Source of the DNA: Diospyros lotus
Taxonomy: Eukaryota > Streptophyta > Magnoliopsida > Ericales > Ebenaceae
Reading direction: 5' to 3'
Length of the DNA: 64,000 nt
Assembly: GCF_014633365.1 (NCBI RefSeq)
Contig: NC_068352.1
Span: 25,081,310 to 25,145,309 of the forward strand
Part shown: positions 1 to 12,659 of the stretch, piece by piece
How positions within the stretch are numbered: position 1 is the first letter of the stretch
Layout: every line of letters begins with the position of its first letter
Position numbers and translations under genes: made by a program
The notes under the pieces: generated by a model
What the model was told of the DNA's origin: nothing
The model's database searches: none
The model's input: the letters and a program-made list of their open reading frames with translations, nothing else

Positions 1-79
1 AGAAGGGTCTTGGGGGCCCCAAATTTTTGGGGGGCCCTAGGCATAGGCCTTAGTGGCATATGCCTTGGGCCGGCCCTAG
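1..79. mobile_element. End of a DNA transposon broken by the window edge, possibly hAT-like
   Basis: This GC-rich stretch contains the palindrome GGGCCGGCCC (67-76) and GGGGCCC/GGGCCCT motifs. It has no counterpart upstream of the paralogous WIP gene at 50,657. It abuts the WIP coding sequence at codon 10, so the element appears to have inserted in or deleted the start of that gene. The GGGCCGGCCC terminus resembles ends I recall for plant hAT-like repeats; that assignment is from memory and the other end lies outside the window. Confidence 0.4.
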
Positions 80-307
80 GTGGCGGCCACCGTGGGAGTG
101 GTGGAGGCGCTAAAAGATCAGGGGTTTTGTAGGTGGAACTACACCATACGATTGGTCCACCACCACGCTAAGACAAAGATCAGGTCCTTGTCTTGGGCCA
201 GCAGGAAGATGTCTTCTCCGGCGACGAGGTCGATGGTAAAAGCCACAGAATCTGAGAAGGCAAAGCGATCGGAGGAGTGTGTTCTTGAGCTACTGGTGTC
301 CCTATAA
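80..307 (+). pseudogene. WIP (DUF3774) wound-induced protein pseudogene, 5'-truncated
   Basis: The translation carries the WIP core [19 protein letters not shown] and is nearly identical to the copy at 50,657-50,911. The first nine codons and the ATG are missing: the homology begins at GTG (80), directly after the transposon end. It also shares with the 50,657 copy a frameshifted C-terminus ending [10 protein letters not shown] instead of the family's MYLSCWGPN-type ending. With no start codon and no promoter it is unlikely to be expressed. The shared frameshift shows it is a true duplicate of the 50,657 gene. Confidence 0.85.
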
Positions 308-766
308 TTGATCTTATTAATGTCGATTATTCTTCATGAAATCCCTTCCCTCGGCTCCACATATGGAGAGAGAAAGGAGGTTAAACACGAAACCCAATAA
401 TTAAGGATCAAACACAAAACCTCTCATGAGTTATATAGCGATTACAGTCCACCCATCTTCATTCTTTACATAGTGTGTTGTAGCTTTTTCGTTTTCTTTC
501 TGCAAGAAGTAAAAGGAACGTATATAACGCTGGAAATCAATAGTAATTTCAAAATAATCTTTTGCTGTTGTGAGTTATGAAATCGTTTATTCTTCCTTTC
601 TATTCATTTCTCCTATTGCATCTACAGTCGTTTTGCTTGATTCATGCACTGTTTTCTTGTTCTCCTTTTATTGTCAAATCCCCTAAATGCACACGAATTT
701 AAAAAGAATTTATTATATTTTGAAGAATAATTATTTAAGCCCTGCACTGTTTATTAAGTGAAAGGA
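308..766. other. Downstream flank of WIP, duplicated at 50,912-51,320
   Basis: No gene is seen here. The sequence matches 50,912-51,320 closely, with small indels. It includes the 3' flank of the WIP gene and runs up to the hAT target site GTGGAAAT at 767-774. Confidence 0.75.
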
Positions 767-1168
767 GTGGAAATCTAAGTAGCACGGAAACGAAAAATGA
801 TACGTTTCCGATATGTTTTCGAAACGAGACGAAAACGCTGAAACGGTATTTTTTAAAAAAGGTAAGAAACGAAAATGCGGGGTAAACTGTAAATTTAAAA
901 AATATAGAGGATTTTTTGTAAATATAATTTTTAATATAAAAATTATACTAAATAATTCAAATATAATATAAATAAACATAAACAATAAACCTAATTTCAA
1001 TAATATATTTAAACAAATATAAACATAAATTTCACAATGTATTCAAACAATCATCAACAATATTTTTAAAGTTCTATTATTCTTACACAACTTAGAACTT
1101 AAAAATAAATAGTAAATTTAAATAACAAAATCAAACCTAATATAATTTAAAAAAGTTCATTCAGTTCA

Positions 1169-1677
1169 TCATTCCTTGTCTCTATTAACATCTTCATTAA
1201 AAAATACAGACTCCAACTCTAGTTCATCTAGGGAGAGATTAGCAAACTCGAGAACACCCACATCTTTCATACTCCTAAATTCATCTCCACCAACATCCCA
1301 CATCTTTGTCTTTTTGTCATAATATTGGGAGGTGTTCCTTGATAAAAGACGAAGATTGTTATGAATAAAGACTAAATCCTCTGCACGTTTTGGAGATAAT
1401 TGATTCCTTCTAAATGAATGAAGAAAGAAATAAGTACTCCAATTCCTTTCACAACAAAAGGAAGAAGTAGGTTGACCAAACACTTTAAAAGCTAACTTTT
1501 GAAGCAAATGAGCATGTGAACCATAACATGCCCACCACTTTCTAGGTTCCCTGTCATACTTGTTCTGATAGAATCTAGATCTCCAAATGGCCTACTTTCA
1601 AGAGAAAAATTAGCAAACTCATCATCAATAATAGCATGCTCATTTGAATTAGGAAAAAGTCTCCTAAAACACTTCAT
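1169..1677 (-). pseudogene. hAT transposase C-terminal (dimerisation) domain remnant
   Basis: On the minus strand the segment reads WWACYGSHAHLLQKLAFKVF, then SSFCCERNWSTY, then RNQLSPKRAEDLV and HNNLRLL. This is the hAT C-terminal dimerisation pattern (WW, CERNWS, RN-L, LV--H-NLRLL). The piece upstream of WWACYG lies in another frame (1,492-1,677), so at least one frameshift is present. Further N-terminal coding, including the RNase-H-like catalytic core, is not recognisable; a Helitron begins at 2,149. The family assignment is secure. Activity is very unlikely. Confidence 0.85.
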
Positions 1678-2527
1678 TCTTTATGTAGAGACTTCTGCAT
1701 TCATATGTGAAGCCATTCTACCTTCTTTTTCTTCAAGCCATTTATAATTATAATACCTTCAAAAGACAAAATCAACAAAAATAAATTAAAAAAATAAATA
1801 ATACATAAAGTATTGAATTAGTAAGAAATGGAGATTAAATTTGAAAATTATCTCGGGTTCAATGAATGAGCTAAGCAATGTAATGGAGTGCTATGTTTTG
1901 TCCAACGATCAAGAAGAATACAATGAATGACATGATAAAATGATAAAAATTCACTTGATTGCTTTCCTTCATGATCATAAATAACTTTTTTTATATTGAA
2001 AATTATAGAATCTCATATCTCATAAACTAAATGAAGACATGATTGGTTTGTATCACAAACTCTAATCATGTTATAAATAGGTGCTGTGAAAGCGAGAATG
2101 TAATTAATTTTTTCCCACCAATTCTCATTCACAACCAATGAATATATATCTATATAATAAGGGAGGATGGTTTTTGAAATTGAGAGACAAATGTGAGGGG
2201 GATATTTTTGGATGGTTGAGATAGATTTTCTAAAGATTTGATGGCTGAGATTAGTGGCTTTTCCCCCCCAAACGCATCACATCTCATTCTTCTTTGCCAC
2301 TCCCTCTCTGTCAAACCCATTTTCTGTCAGCCTCTCCCCTTCTCTCTCTTTCTCTCTCAAAGGCCCTGCATCGTCGCCTTTGCCGCCCACTGCCGTTACG
2401 CCCTGCCAACCTAGCTCAAAGGTATATATATGTGTATCTCCATCTCATATATATCATTCCTTATCTCTCTCTCCATCGCGACTGTGTGTGTTTGTCCGTG
2501 ACTGCTGAAGCTCCATGGACCATCGCT

Positions 2528-2785
2528 GTGTGTTTGTATGTATATAGTCACTGTGCATATATATTTCTTTAGTTTTTGTGTATATACGCAACTGTGTGTA
2601 TATCACTGTGTTTGTATATCACTGTGTTTATGTTTGTGTTTGTGATTGTATGTATAGTCATTGTGTGTTTGTATGTATATAGTCATTGTGCATATATATT
2701 TCTTTAGTTTCTGTGTATATACGCGACTGTGTGTATATCACTGTGTTTGTATATCACTGTGTTTATGTTTGTGTTTGTGAGCATA
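2528..2785. repeat. Tandem repeat, about 135-bp period, near two copies
   Basis: A TGTG/TATA-rich segment starting GTGTGTTTGTATGTATATAG at 2,528 recurs at 2,663 with few changes. It lies in the Helitron leader, just after its CT-rich stretch. No coding potential is visible. Confidence 0.7.
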
Positions 2786-4425
2786 TCCAATGTCTGTGTT
2801 TGTATGTAATTACTGTGTGTATATAATTACTGTGTGTATTTGTATATATGCTGAGGGCTGGCAGGAGGCACTCACTGTGTCTTGGAAGTTTCTCACGGAA
2901 GTTAGCCATTTGTATATAATTACTGTGTGTGTTTAATTAATTAATTATGAGAACATTTAATGATATTTCTAATTAATTAATTATAGTTACTGTGTGTGTT
3001 TGTATATAAAATGGTGTGCAAAAATTAATCAATCATTAACAGATTTATTAAAAAATACTTTAATTAACAGATTTTAACTCACACGACATAACCATTGATT
3101 GATTGCACCAAATTAATTAAATAAAAAAACAGAAAGAAGAGAAATCACAAGTAAATAAAATTATACTTTAAGCTTGAGTGAGGGGATTAAAAATACTTTA
3201 ATTATTATTTCTATTTAAACCTAGCCTTTGCTTTCAATAGTCCATAATTGAAATTTTTTAAATAAAAAAAGACACCAACAGTAGACGTGACTAAATTATT
3301 TTTAAACAATTTATATTAAGACTGAAATTTATATTAAAATTTATATTAAAACAATTTATAGATTATTTTCAACAGTAGACGTGACTAAATTGTCATTTAA
3401 AAATTTATTCATTATTATTGATTATTCATTATTATTTATAATTATTCATTATTATTCATTATTCATTATTATTAATATTCTTGTGTTTGGCGTGCATGAA
3501 AGAATATGAATTAAAATCTTAAAAAAGTAACATTGTTGTGTTTATATATAATAAAAATTATATATTATATATTATAATACCAAAAATTTTTTTTGTACGT
3601 AATGCCACCTAAGTGTTTATTTAGTTTCACGAAATAATTTTTGTTTTTTTATAAAACATTACTTTTGAGAATTTTTAAATGTTTTAAAAATAAATGCTAT
3701 GTCTTTTTAAAATATAAAAATATCGATTGTAGTTGTCTTTTAGATTTCTTAGACTAACTAATATGTCCTAATTTCCTAAATCTCTTCAACATATATGTTA
3801 TATATTGATGTGGAATTCAATCCTTTCAAACTCTGCTATTTGGATCTCATCATTTGGCGGAACAAATGAAAATGAATGAAATAGGGTTCTTCTCTATTCT
3901 TTCTCTATATCTTTTATGTTTTATCACTCCCAATTTGGGAGAAAAAAAAAATGATAATGGGCGAAAATTTCAATATATGTTTTTGATAACATTAATGCTA
4001 ATAACTTTTTAAAAATTTAAATTTATCATTAATTCTATGACACTGCCTCTTTTCTTTAAAAAGAAATTAATAGGTATTTGCTATTGGGTAGGTGCTAAGT
4101 TGCTTAATGATTAAAAAATATTAAATATATTACTAATCAATGTATGTTTATTATACTTTATTTTTGAATTTAAACGTTTTTCATGCCAACTATGGGTGTG
4201 TTACCATACCACTAAATAATTTATTGATAACACTTTACTCTTTATGTAATTATGACATAAGAATTTAAGGTGTAATTAAATAATTATATTTTTGTAGGAA
4301 TAACAATTTCTTGGGTTAGGAGGCTCATGCGCCCAATAGAAAAAAACGTTTAATTCAAGATTTTTTTTAATTTTATTAATTCTACCTTTTTATTTTATTA
4401 TAATAAAATCTTTTTTAATTAAAAT
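2786..4425. other. A+T-rich Helitron interior, no gene seen
   Basis: This 1.6-kb stretch is strongly A+T-rich, with short ATTATT runs near 3,400-3,480. No plausible exon, RNA gene or further terminal motif was found. Confidence 0.5.
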
Positions 4426-4570
4426 AACATAAAAAAAAACGTGTTCTCCGACCAAGAATTCTTAACCCATAGGGGTCGGGGAACACAAAGGTTCTCGACC
4501 ACTCACAGTCGTGAACCCAAGTTTTTTCGACCCCAAATCGGGGTTCCCTCAATTGATGGTCACAACCATG
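4425..4570. repeat. Helitron-family internal repeat, copies at 5,665-5,800 and 18,100-18,250
   Basis: The segment beginning AATAACATAAAAAAA then CGTGTTC, with CAAGAATTCTTAACCCAT and a CTCAATTGATGG end, recurs as a direct repeat at about 5,665-5,800. It recurs inverted at about 18,100-18,250, inside the minus-strand Helitron. The copies are diverged. They mark a conserved internal block of this Helitron family rather than a gene. Confidence 0.6.
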
Positions 4571-4599
4571 ACAGCCGACAAAAGATTTTTGAATTGTAT

Positions 4600-5140
4600 A
4601 ACACAAATGTGAGGGGGACATTTTTTCAATGGTTGAGATGGGTTTTGATTTTTCATCAATGGTTAAGATCAAGCTATGTTTCCCCCCCCCCCAAAACCAT
4701 CCCATCCTCACACGCACACACTCTTTCTCTTCTGTCCCGGCCCCTCCCTTTCTCTCTCTCTCTTTCTCTCTCAAAGCGCCAAACCCCTGCTGGCTGCTCT
4801 GCCTCTATCCCTTCCCCTCTCATTCTCTTTCTTTCTCTATCTCCCCTACCCCTACGGCCGCTCGAACCGCCATCGCTCCCACCCAGCCACCGCTGTCGCC
4901 CTTGCAGCTGCTCACACCAATCGTCGCCTCCACCCGGCCACAGCACAGCTTGCCTCGCCGTCCCCGTCGCCCCTTCTGTGTATGTATGTATGTAATGTAC
5001 GCCAAAAACGATGGTGTTCGTTGTTTACATACATATATGTTCATTGTTCTTTGGAATTAAATTTTATATGTATGCACAGAAGCAATCTAATGTTTGATAT
5101 TCTTAGGAATCTAATGTTTGCTCATTTGAGTTACGTTTGA
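4600..5140. repeat. Second copy of the Helitron 5' leader, CT-rich
   Basis: ACAAATGTGAGGGGGA, a GGTTGAGAT motif, a long C run (4,682-4,692) and a CTCTCTC tract mirror the leader at 2,190-2,400 and also 53,330-53,560. The TCTATATAATAA terminus is absent. The CT-rich stretch opens long frames on both strands that are compositional artefacts. Confidence 0.6.
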
Positions 5141-6525
5141 CTATATAATGTTTGTTGTTCTTTGTTTAATGTTTAATGTTTATGTATGCACAAAAGCAAT
5201 ATAATGTTTGCTTCTCATTCGAGTTACGTTTGGAATCCAATGTTTAATATTTGGAATTTAATATTTGCTCATTCCAAATGGAATCTAATGTTTGCTTCTC
5301 TCTCTTTGTCTAATGTTTAATGTTTTCTGTCAAATGGTATTCTCTTAAATAAAGTTTCACATATATATTTATGTAGCACATATATGTGTATGGGTATGTG
5401 TATATATCTGTATGGGCGGCAAAAGATGCTCCATGCGTGGCAATTTTTTAAAAATTTATTTTTTTAAAAAATTAATATTTAATTTTAAATATCAATTAAG
5501 TATTCTAAATATCAATTTTTTTTAAAAATAATTATGGACTATAACATTTAAATTTTTTTAAATAAAAAAACTAACAATGTAAAAAAACCAATGGTGTAAA
5601 TTGAAATTGGTTACTCAAAAAGGATAACATAAAAAGAATAACTAATTATGAAATTGGTTAAAATAACATAAAAAAAACGTGTTCCCCAACCAAGAGTTCT
5701 TGACCCATGGGAAGGGTTTTCGATCACTCACTGTCAGGAACAGAAGATTCTTCGACCTCGAATCAGGGATCCCTCCATTGATGGCCGCAGCCATGGCGGT
5801 AAGCAACGGGCGACGGTTGCCATGACAGCTATGTGTGTTCGTGTATATATAGATATATATAAATATGTGTATAAAATAATTATTCATTATTATTTATAAA
5901 ATGACATTATTATCTGTTGAAATTTATTTTTTTGCCTAAATTTATGTTTGAACTTTCCATGTGATAATTATTCATATCAGGCTTTGATTTTGGTTTTAAT
6001 TTCATTTATATAAAACTGTAGTCAGCTAGGAAAGATAAGAGTTCAAATTTGGACAATTGTTGTGCTCCAATTTTAATTTTATTATTTTAATGTGATTGTT
6101 AAAATACATCTTGACTATAACCTGTTAAGTATTTTCCATCCATTACAGTTATTTATTTAAATAAAATATTAAATTTTATTATTTGATTTGGTAGCAACTG
6201 ATTTGGAAATAACATGACATTGCCAATTAAACATTTTTAGGTTGAAGTACAACAGTTATGGACAATATCACTATTTTTGGTCAAGTAAGTTTTTTTTTTT
6301 TTTCATATAATTTTAAGTACCTCTCTTATAATGTAAGGCCTATTTTTTTTTTTTTTTAAAAAAAAACTTATCATATCTAATTTTCTTCTAATAGAATGTT
6401 TTTTTCCTCATACTTTATAGGCGGATGGAGACTTACACCGAACCGTAATATCAATTCCCTTTACTAATTTTTTTATTTATGTGTATAAAGTTTTATTTAT
6501 CACTTTAACATGTTTGTATGTATAG
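5141..6525. other. Helitron 5' region, no confident exon
   Basis: The start holds degenerate repeats of an AATGTTTG-containing phrase (about 5,085-5,330). The rest is A+T-rich with poly-T runs. Possible small upstream exons around 6,241-6,285 and 6,421-6,450 are flanked by AG/GT dinucleotides, but they have no recognisable protein similarity. Confidence 0.4.
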
Positions 6526-9500
6526 GTTCAATTTCTTCAAGAAAGAAACGTTAATGTTGTTATTCGCGATGAGCGTGACCTTAATACTATTCGCATTCGT
6601 GAGGTAAGGATATACATTTTCTTACCATTTTAAAAATAATTTATAAATATATTCTACTTATTTTTTATTATAGGCAAAGGCAAAGGAAAAAGAAAAGGCT
6701 ATCTTTTCTAGCAAAGGAAAGAAAAAAGTACATCATGTGGTATGGTTTCTCAACAAGTTTTAAAAGTTTCTTTTTCGAATATTATCATATAGATTTTTTT
6801 AGGAATTACATAGTGTCATATACTCTTTTTTATGTATATTTTTAAAAAGTTTTTTTTTTCAAATATTTATTCAAAATTATTTTTATTGAATGTGAAATAT
6901 TTTTCTAAAACATGTTAAAGTAAACATTAATCTGAATTTTTAATATGTTTGTCTATTAAAAAGAGAAGAAAACGAATAAGAGAAGAAAATATATAAGAGA
7001 AAAACATAAAACAAAAATAGGAAACTACATAATATAGTTTTTTTAATTTTTTATTTTCCGTATAAGAAGTTTTGAAGGAAAGAATAAGAAGAGTGAAAAG
7101 GAAATTAGAAAATATCACACGCTAAAGAGATGGGTAGTGTCTTTAAACTAACAAGTGCATACTCCTAAAATATTCTCATTATAGGCACACAATGATAATG
7201 TGTTATCAAAAGCTGCATTGGCCCAGCGTGCACGACGAGAACGTGAAAAAATTCAAAAGTCATGTTCTGCATATCAATTGGGACAACGCTTGCGACGAGA
7301 ACGAGAAAAATCAAATGAATGTATTAACCCAAGACAATCTTCTTTAACACCAATTCGTCGCGATCGCACTCGCCTGGAGTGGGAAACAATAACTGAAGAT
7401 TCTTATTCGGCACAAAAACGAATAATGGTTACCCATCATTCTACACATTCGTTTTCTATACCAATCACATCTTTGGCTCCGCAAAGAAATCGGTAAACTA
7501 TTGTGTATAATCTTGAAATACATACTTTACTCATACCGTTTTGTTTTACAAATTTTTATTTATACACAAATATTCATAGGTCTACTCCTATAAATCAATT
7601 TCTTCAAGAAGATTTATGTACGGATGATGAATTAGAAGATATGCCTATGAGTACATCAATTGACGTCCGAGTACACAAAGATTCTTACCGTCATTATCTT
7701 GGCAAGATGGATGTATTATGTCCTTATTGTTCAGCCTTACATTGGATGGATGAAAAATTGACAAAATCATCTATGAAGCGCCCCTTATTCGGAACTTGCT
7801 GTTTAGAAGGAAAGGTTAGGCTACCTTTACTTATTACACCCCCTCCACCACTTCAGGCGTTGTATGATGGGAATAATGATCAATCAAAATCATTTCGAAG
7901 TTATACTCGAGTGTACAACGCAGCCAATGCTTTTACGAGTCTTGGTGCTACATTAGATCCTAGAGTACTCAGTGGAAAGGGCCCTACATCATTCACAATT
8001 CATGGGGAATTGCGACATCGAACAGGATCGCTACAACCACAACCAGGGCAGGATGCGAGTTATGCTCAACTATATATCTATGACCCTGATTCAGCTTTAG
8101 AAATTCGTAATCGTAGAAATCCTATCTTGAGAAGGGATGTTCTCAAAACTATTCAGGATAATTTGTTGCAAGTCAATGCATTTGTAGATAAATTTCGCCA
8201 GGCTCATGTCATTTTACATCAATTAGACTCGGCAGGACACAATATACCAGCTCATCTTCATTACAATTCAAGAACTGATCGACGTCGGTATAACCTACCA
8301 ACTGCAGATGAGATTGCGATTGTAATACCAGGTGATGGAACAGAGGCAAGTGGAATGAGAGATATTATCTTACATTTTCGAGGAAATAATGAGTTAATGC
8401 AAATTAATGAATGTCACCCAGCATATTTGCCATTACATTATGTTTTATTATTTCCATATGGTGAGCTTGGATGGGAACCTGAGCTGAAATTGTGGAATGT
8501 TCAGTATGATCGACCTTCAACTGATCGACTTACTCAAATGGATTTTTATAGTTATCGTTTGTTTGAACGATCCACAGAGTATTCAACAATTTTGAGAGGT
8601 GGGAAACTATTTCAAGAGTTTTTGGTAGATGCTTGGGCTGCAACTGAGCAAAATCGATTGACATACTACAAGCTTAATCAAGGGAAACTTCGGGCTGAGC
8701 TTTACCAAGAGTTGTCGGATATGGATCCAGATTATGTGCGACCTGGTCAAATTGGTCAAAGGTTTGTTTTGCCATCTTCGTTTACTGGTAGTCCTAGACA
8801 TATGTTTGAAATTTTTCAAGATTCAATGGCTATCACGCGATACAACCAACACCCAGATATTTTCCTGACCATGACTGCAAATCCCAATTGGCCAGAAATT
8901 ACTTCAGCATTATTACCACATCAAAAACCTATTGATCGTCCTGATTTAATTGCCCGTGTTTTTGAGTTGAAGAGAAAATGTTTGATGAAGGTGATAGAAA
9001 CAAATAAAGTGTTTGGAAATAAAGTTGCACATGTTTTTACAATTGAATTTCAAAAACGAGGCCTCCCTCATATGCATGCACTTTTATTTCTTAAAGGCCC
9101 AGACAAAATTCGGACATGTGCTCAAGTAGATAAATTAGTCTCTGCAGAATTTTCAGACCCAAAAGATGATGCTATGCTTTTTGAAACTATCAAATGTTGT
9201 ATGGTACATGGACCGTGTGGTGCTCGAAATCCGCAAGCACCATGTATGGAAAATGGTAGATGCACTAAGAGATACCCTCGAGTTTTTACAGAAACAACAA
9301 CTATGGATCAAGATGGATACCCTATCTATCGTCGTCGCAATAATGGTCAAGTACATACTGTGAGGGGGCAAGAAGTTGATAACAGGGATGTCGTACCATA
9401 TAATGCATATCTTTCTAAACTTTTCAATTGTCATATAAATGTGGAAGTTTGTGCTGGAATGAGATGTGTCAAGTATATACATAAGTACATTTATAAGGGT

Positions 9501-11900
9501 TATGATCATACAACGATGGTGTTGGGAATGATAAATGAGATTCAACAATATCTCGATGCAAGGTATATTGGCCCTCCAGAAGCTGCTTGGCGAATATTTG
9601 GTCATCCTTTGCATGCAGAGATGCCAACAGTTGTACGATTGGCACTGCATTTACCTGGAATGCATCGCGTTGTTTTTAACCCAGAAGAATCATTAGAAAC
9701 GATTCAATCTAGAGTTGGTCAACAAATGTCAACTCTTACTGGCTTCTTTGCATATTGTGCTGGCAGTGAAGATGAATGTCCATTCACTTATCAAGAATTT
9801 CCACAACATTATGTTTGGCTCAAGTCTGAAAAGAGATGGAAATCAAGAGAAAGAGGATATGCAATTGGTAGAATGTATTTTGCTAGCCCTAATTGTGGTG
9901 AAAGATTTTATCTACGTTTTTTACTAACCGTTGTTAAAGGACCAAAGTCGTTTCAGTCTTTACGCACGGTCGATAATGTTGTGCATGATACATTTAAATT
10001 AGCATGTGTTGCAAGGGGGCTTTTAGAAGATGATGAAGAATGGATACAATGCTTGAAAGAGGCTGTAGTTATGAAAACTGGATATCAATTGAGGAGATTG
10101 TTTAGTATTATTCTTACCCAGTGCTCTCCACTAAATCCATGTGCATTATGGAATCAATTCTCAACGCATATATGTGATGATCTTGCACATAAGATTCGTA
10201 CATTGTTTGCCATTTCTAACCCAACTGAGGCTCAAATTAAAGATTATGGTCTCCATCTTTTGAATCAAATGCTTCATGAATCAGGCAAAAGTTTAATTGA
10301 CTTCCCACCCATGCCACAACCTACCGCAAATTGGAGTGCAGTAGTTGGTAATCGATTGATATTCGAACATCGACAATTGCAGAGTGAGGCACAACAGACA
10401 GATCCACAAATTTCCATTGATTGTCTCAACAATGGACAGCGGAATGCTTATAACACAATCACTTCTTCAGTTTTTCAAAATAAAGGAGTTGTTTTCTTTC
10501 TGAATGGGGGTGCTGGAACAGGGAAAACATTTTTGTACAATACGATAGCATTAAAATGTCGCAACCTTGGGCATATCGTTATTACTGTGGCTTCATCTGG
10601 AATTGCATCATTGTTACTGGTCAGAGGTCGCACTGCACATTCAACATTTTCCATCCCATTAGATGTGTTGGAAAATTCAAATTGTGGGCTTAGTAAACAA
10701 TCATTACAAGCTGAGTTATTTAGAGAAACAAAACTCATAATTTGGGATGAAGTTCCGATGCAACATAGATATTGTGTTGAGGCGGTTGATCGTACATTGA
10801 GGGATATTTGTGATAGTGACAAGCCATTTGGGGGTATTACTGTTGTTCTTGGTGGAGACTTTCGACAAATCTTACCAGTTATACCCAAAGGAGTTCGTGA
10901 GCAAATTGTGAATGCATCATTAAGACACTCTGTTCTATGGAAGCATATACATATCTTAACTTTGGATTTGAATATGCGCTTGAATCATGAAGACCGTGAA
11001 AATGCTAATTTTGCAAATTTCTTGATGGAGGTAACACTACTATAACATTTGTGCCATATTATATAGAAGATTATTTTAAATTAATAAATTGTGTTTTCAT
11101 TCTTATTTTTTTATTGATTTCACTTTTTTTAGATTGGGACCATTCCTCAAGAAATCGTTAACCTTCCATCAACAATACACAAATGTCAAGATTTGAATGA
11201 ATTAATCTCTACAGTTTACCCACGATTGAACATAATAGAGACGTCAACCCCAACATTTTTAACTGAACGCACAATTCTGTCTGCGCGTAACGATGATGTC
11301 AGTGACATCAATACTACTGCATTGAATATCTTTCCAGGGAGATTACATACTTATCTTGCAGCAGATAAAATGTCTGGAGATAATGAAGTCGATCCTACTA
11401 TTACAAATAGATATCCTAATGAATATTTAAATTCATTGGATCCTCCTGGGTTGCCAACTTTTAAGTTAGAGTTGAAGGTGGGTTGTCCTATAATATTGTT
11501 GAGAAACATTGCACCGAAAGATGGACTATGTAATGGTACAAGATTGATGGTTACTAGGTGCGACACTCGCATAATTGAAGCTCAAATTTTAACTGGAGAA
11601 AAGTTTGACAATTTGGCATTCATACCAAGGATATCTTTGGCACCATCTTCTTCAGAAATGCCTTTCCAAATGACAAGACGTCAATTTCCAATCCGATTGG
11701 CATATGCCTTGACCATTAATAAATCTCAAGGACAATCTGTGAAATTTGTTGGGGTTGATTTGCGCATACCAGTGTTTAGCCATGGGCAATTATATGTGGC
11801 ATTGTCCAGATGTACATCATTTGATCGTATAAGTATTCTGCTCCCTAAAGATTGTTTGGATTCTACTACAAATATTGTTTATCCTGAAGTGTTGTTGTAG
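6526..11900 (+). CDS. Helitron Rep/PIF1-like helicase (RepHel), multi-exon
   Basis: This is the rolling-circle transposase of the Helitron: an HUH nuclease cuts and joins single strands and a PIF1-type helicase unwinds them. Proposed exons are 6,526-6,603, 6,674-6,739, 7,185-7,492, 7,580-11,030 and 11,133-11,900; all junctions are GT-AG and the frame is kept throughout. The N-terminal part has basic [11 protein letters not shown] repeats typical of plant Helitron proteins. The HUH motif is [10 protein letters not shown] (about 9,062-9,091) and the catalytic tyrosine region is [10 protein letters not shown] (about 9,473-9,502). The helicase has Walker A GGAGTGKT (about 10,507), Walker [19 protein letters not shown] and, in the last exon, [11 protein letters not shown] and [11 protein letters not shown] see no internal stop in these exons, so recent activity is plausible. 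The true start codon may lie further upstream. Confidence 0.9.
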
Positions 11901-12631
11901 TGTTCAGAAGGTAACCATGTAGATTTATTTCTATTGATTATATAACTTTTTTTAAAATTTAAATTTGATAATAATTTGAAATATGGACTTCTGTAGGATT
12001 GGATGGAAAAATATATGGAGCTTAAAAGGAGAAATACAACTGTCTTGCTTCGATGGGGATGTAATAAGGTAATTTCAATCTCAAAGTATATTTTGATATG
12101 TATATTTCCAACAAATGTACTAATCTATATTTTTTTTTATTTCACAAATTACCAGATTATTGTTCATGTTCCTCATTGGGGATACATACAAGTTGATACG
12201 AAGATTTTTTGGAAAGTAATGAGGAGGAAGTTCGGGCAAACACATGTTTAAAGACATGTTATTGACACATTTTTTGTAAAGTATACATATTTTGTAAATG
12301 TTTAACCTACTTTTTGTAAAATTTTAACTCACTCTTTTGGTGAATGACAATATAATGTTTATTTTTTTATGTAATTATAATTTGATTGGCAGCAGTAGCA
12401 CTAATTGGTGTGTATTTTAATTTTAATTTCTATTTGCAGCAGTAGCAGTAATATTTGATATTTTATTTTTTTTTAATATTTGATTGGCAGCAATAGCACT
12501 AACTGGTATGTATTATTTGATATTTAACTTTTAATTTAATTTGTTCAAATTGTAAAGTATTTTTTTTAATTTAACTTTTTTATTTTTTATTATACAATAT
12601 TAATAATATTATTTATAAAATATTATTTACA
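11901..12631. other. Helitron 3' non-coding region
   Basis: No second gene is convincing. Around 12,390-12,530 a phrase containing GGCAGCAGTAGCACTAA recurs three times with variation, just before the terminal hairpin. The short open frame at 12,003-12,251 has no recognisable features. Confidence 0.45.
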
Positions 12632-12659
12632 CCGTGCTTTAAGCACGGGCATTCCCTAG
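12632..12659 (+). other. Helitron 3' terminal hairpin and CTAG end
   Basis: CCGTGCTT-T-AAGCACGG is a perfect inverted repeat. It is followed after a short spacer by CTAG, the canonical Helitron 3' end. The next base (T, 12,660) also begins the next Helitron's TC. Confidence 0.88.

Larger units (their letters stand above)
2149..12659 (+). mobile_element. Autonomous-type Helitron, possibly a composite of two
   Basis: The 5' end is TCTATATAATAAGGGAGGAT after an A. The 3' end is an 8-bp GC-rich palindrome (12,632-12,648) followed by CTAG (12,656-12,659) and a T. There is no target duplication, as expected for insertion between A and T. It codes for a RepHel protein (6,526-11,900). A second leader-like copy of the 5' region occurs at about 4,600-4,800 without the TC start. 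The left 2.4 kb may therefore be a separate, 3'-truncated Helitron, and the coding element may start near 4.4-4.6 kb. Confidence 0.75.

Noticed and set aside
1492..1677. Separate 61-codon gene
   Set aside because: It is the frameshifted continuation of the hAT transposase remnant.
4415..5140. Overlapping open frames of 70-184 codons on both strands
   Set aside because: They fall in a CT-rich Helitron leader; the proteins are Ser/Pro/Leu or Arg/Glu/Gly low-complexity and the frames are not conserved in the related leaders.
9153..9650. Minus-strand frame of 165 codons
   Set aside because: It is antisense to the conserved Rep domain of the Helitron protein and has no similarity of its own.
10475..10888. 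Minus-strand frame of 137 codons
   Set aside because: Antisense shadow of the PIF1-like helicase motifs.
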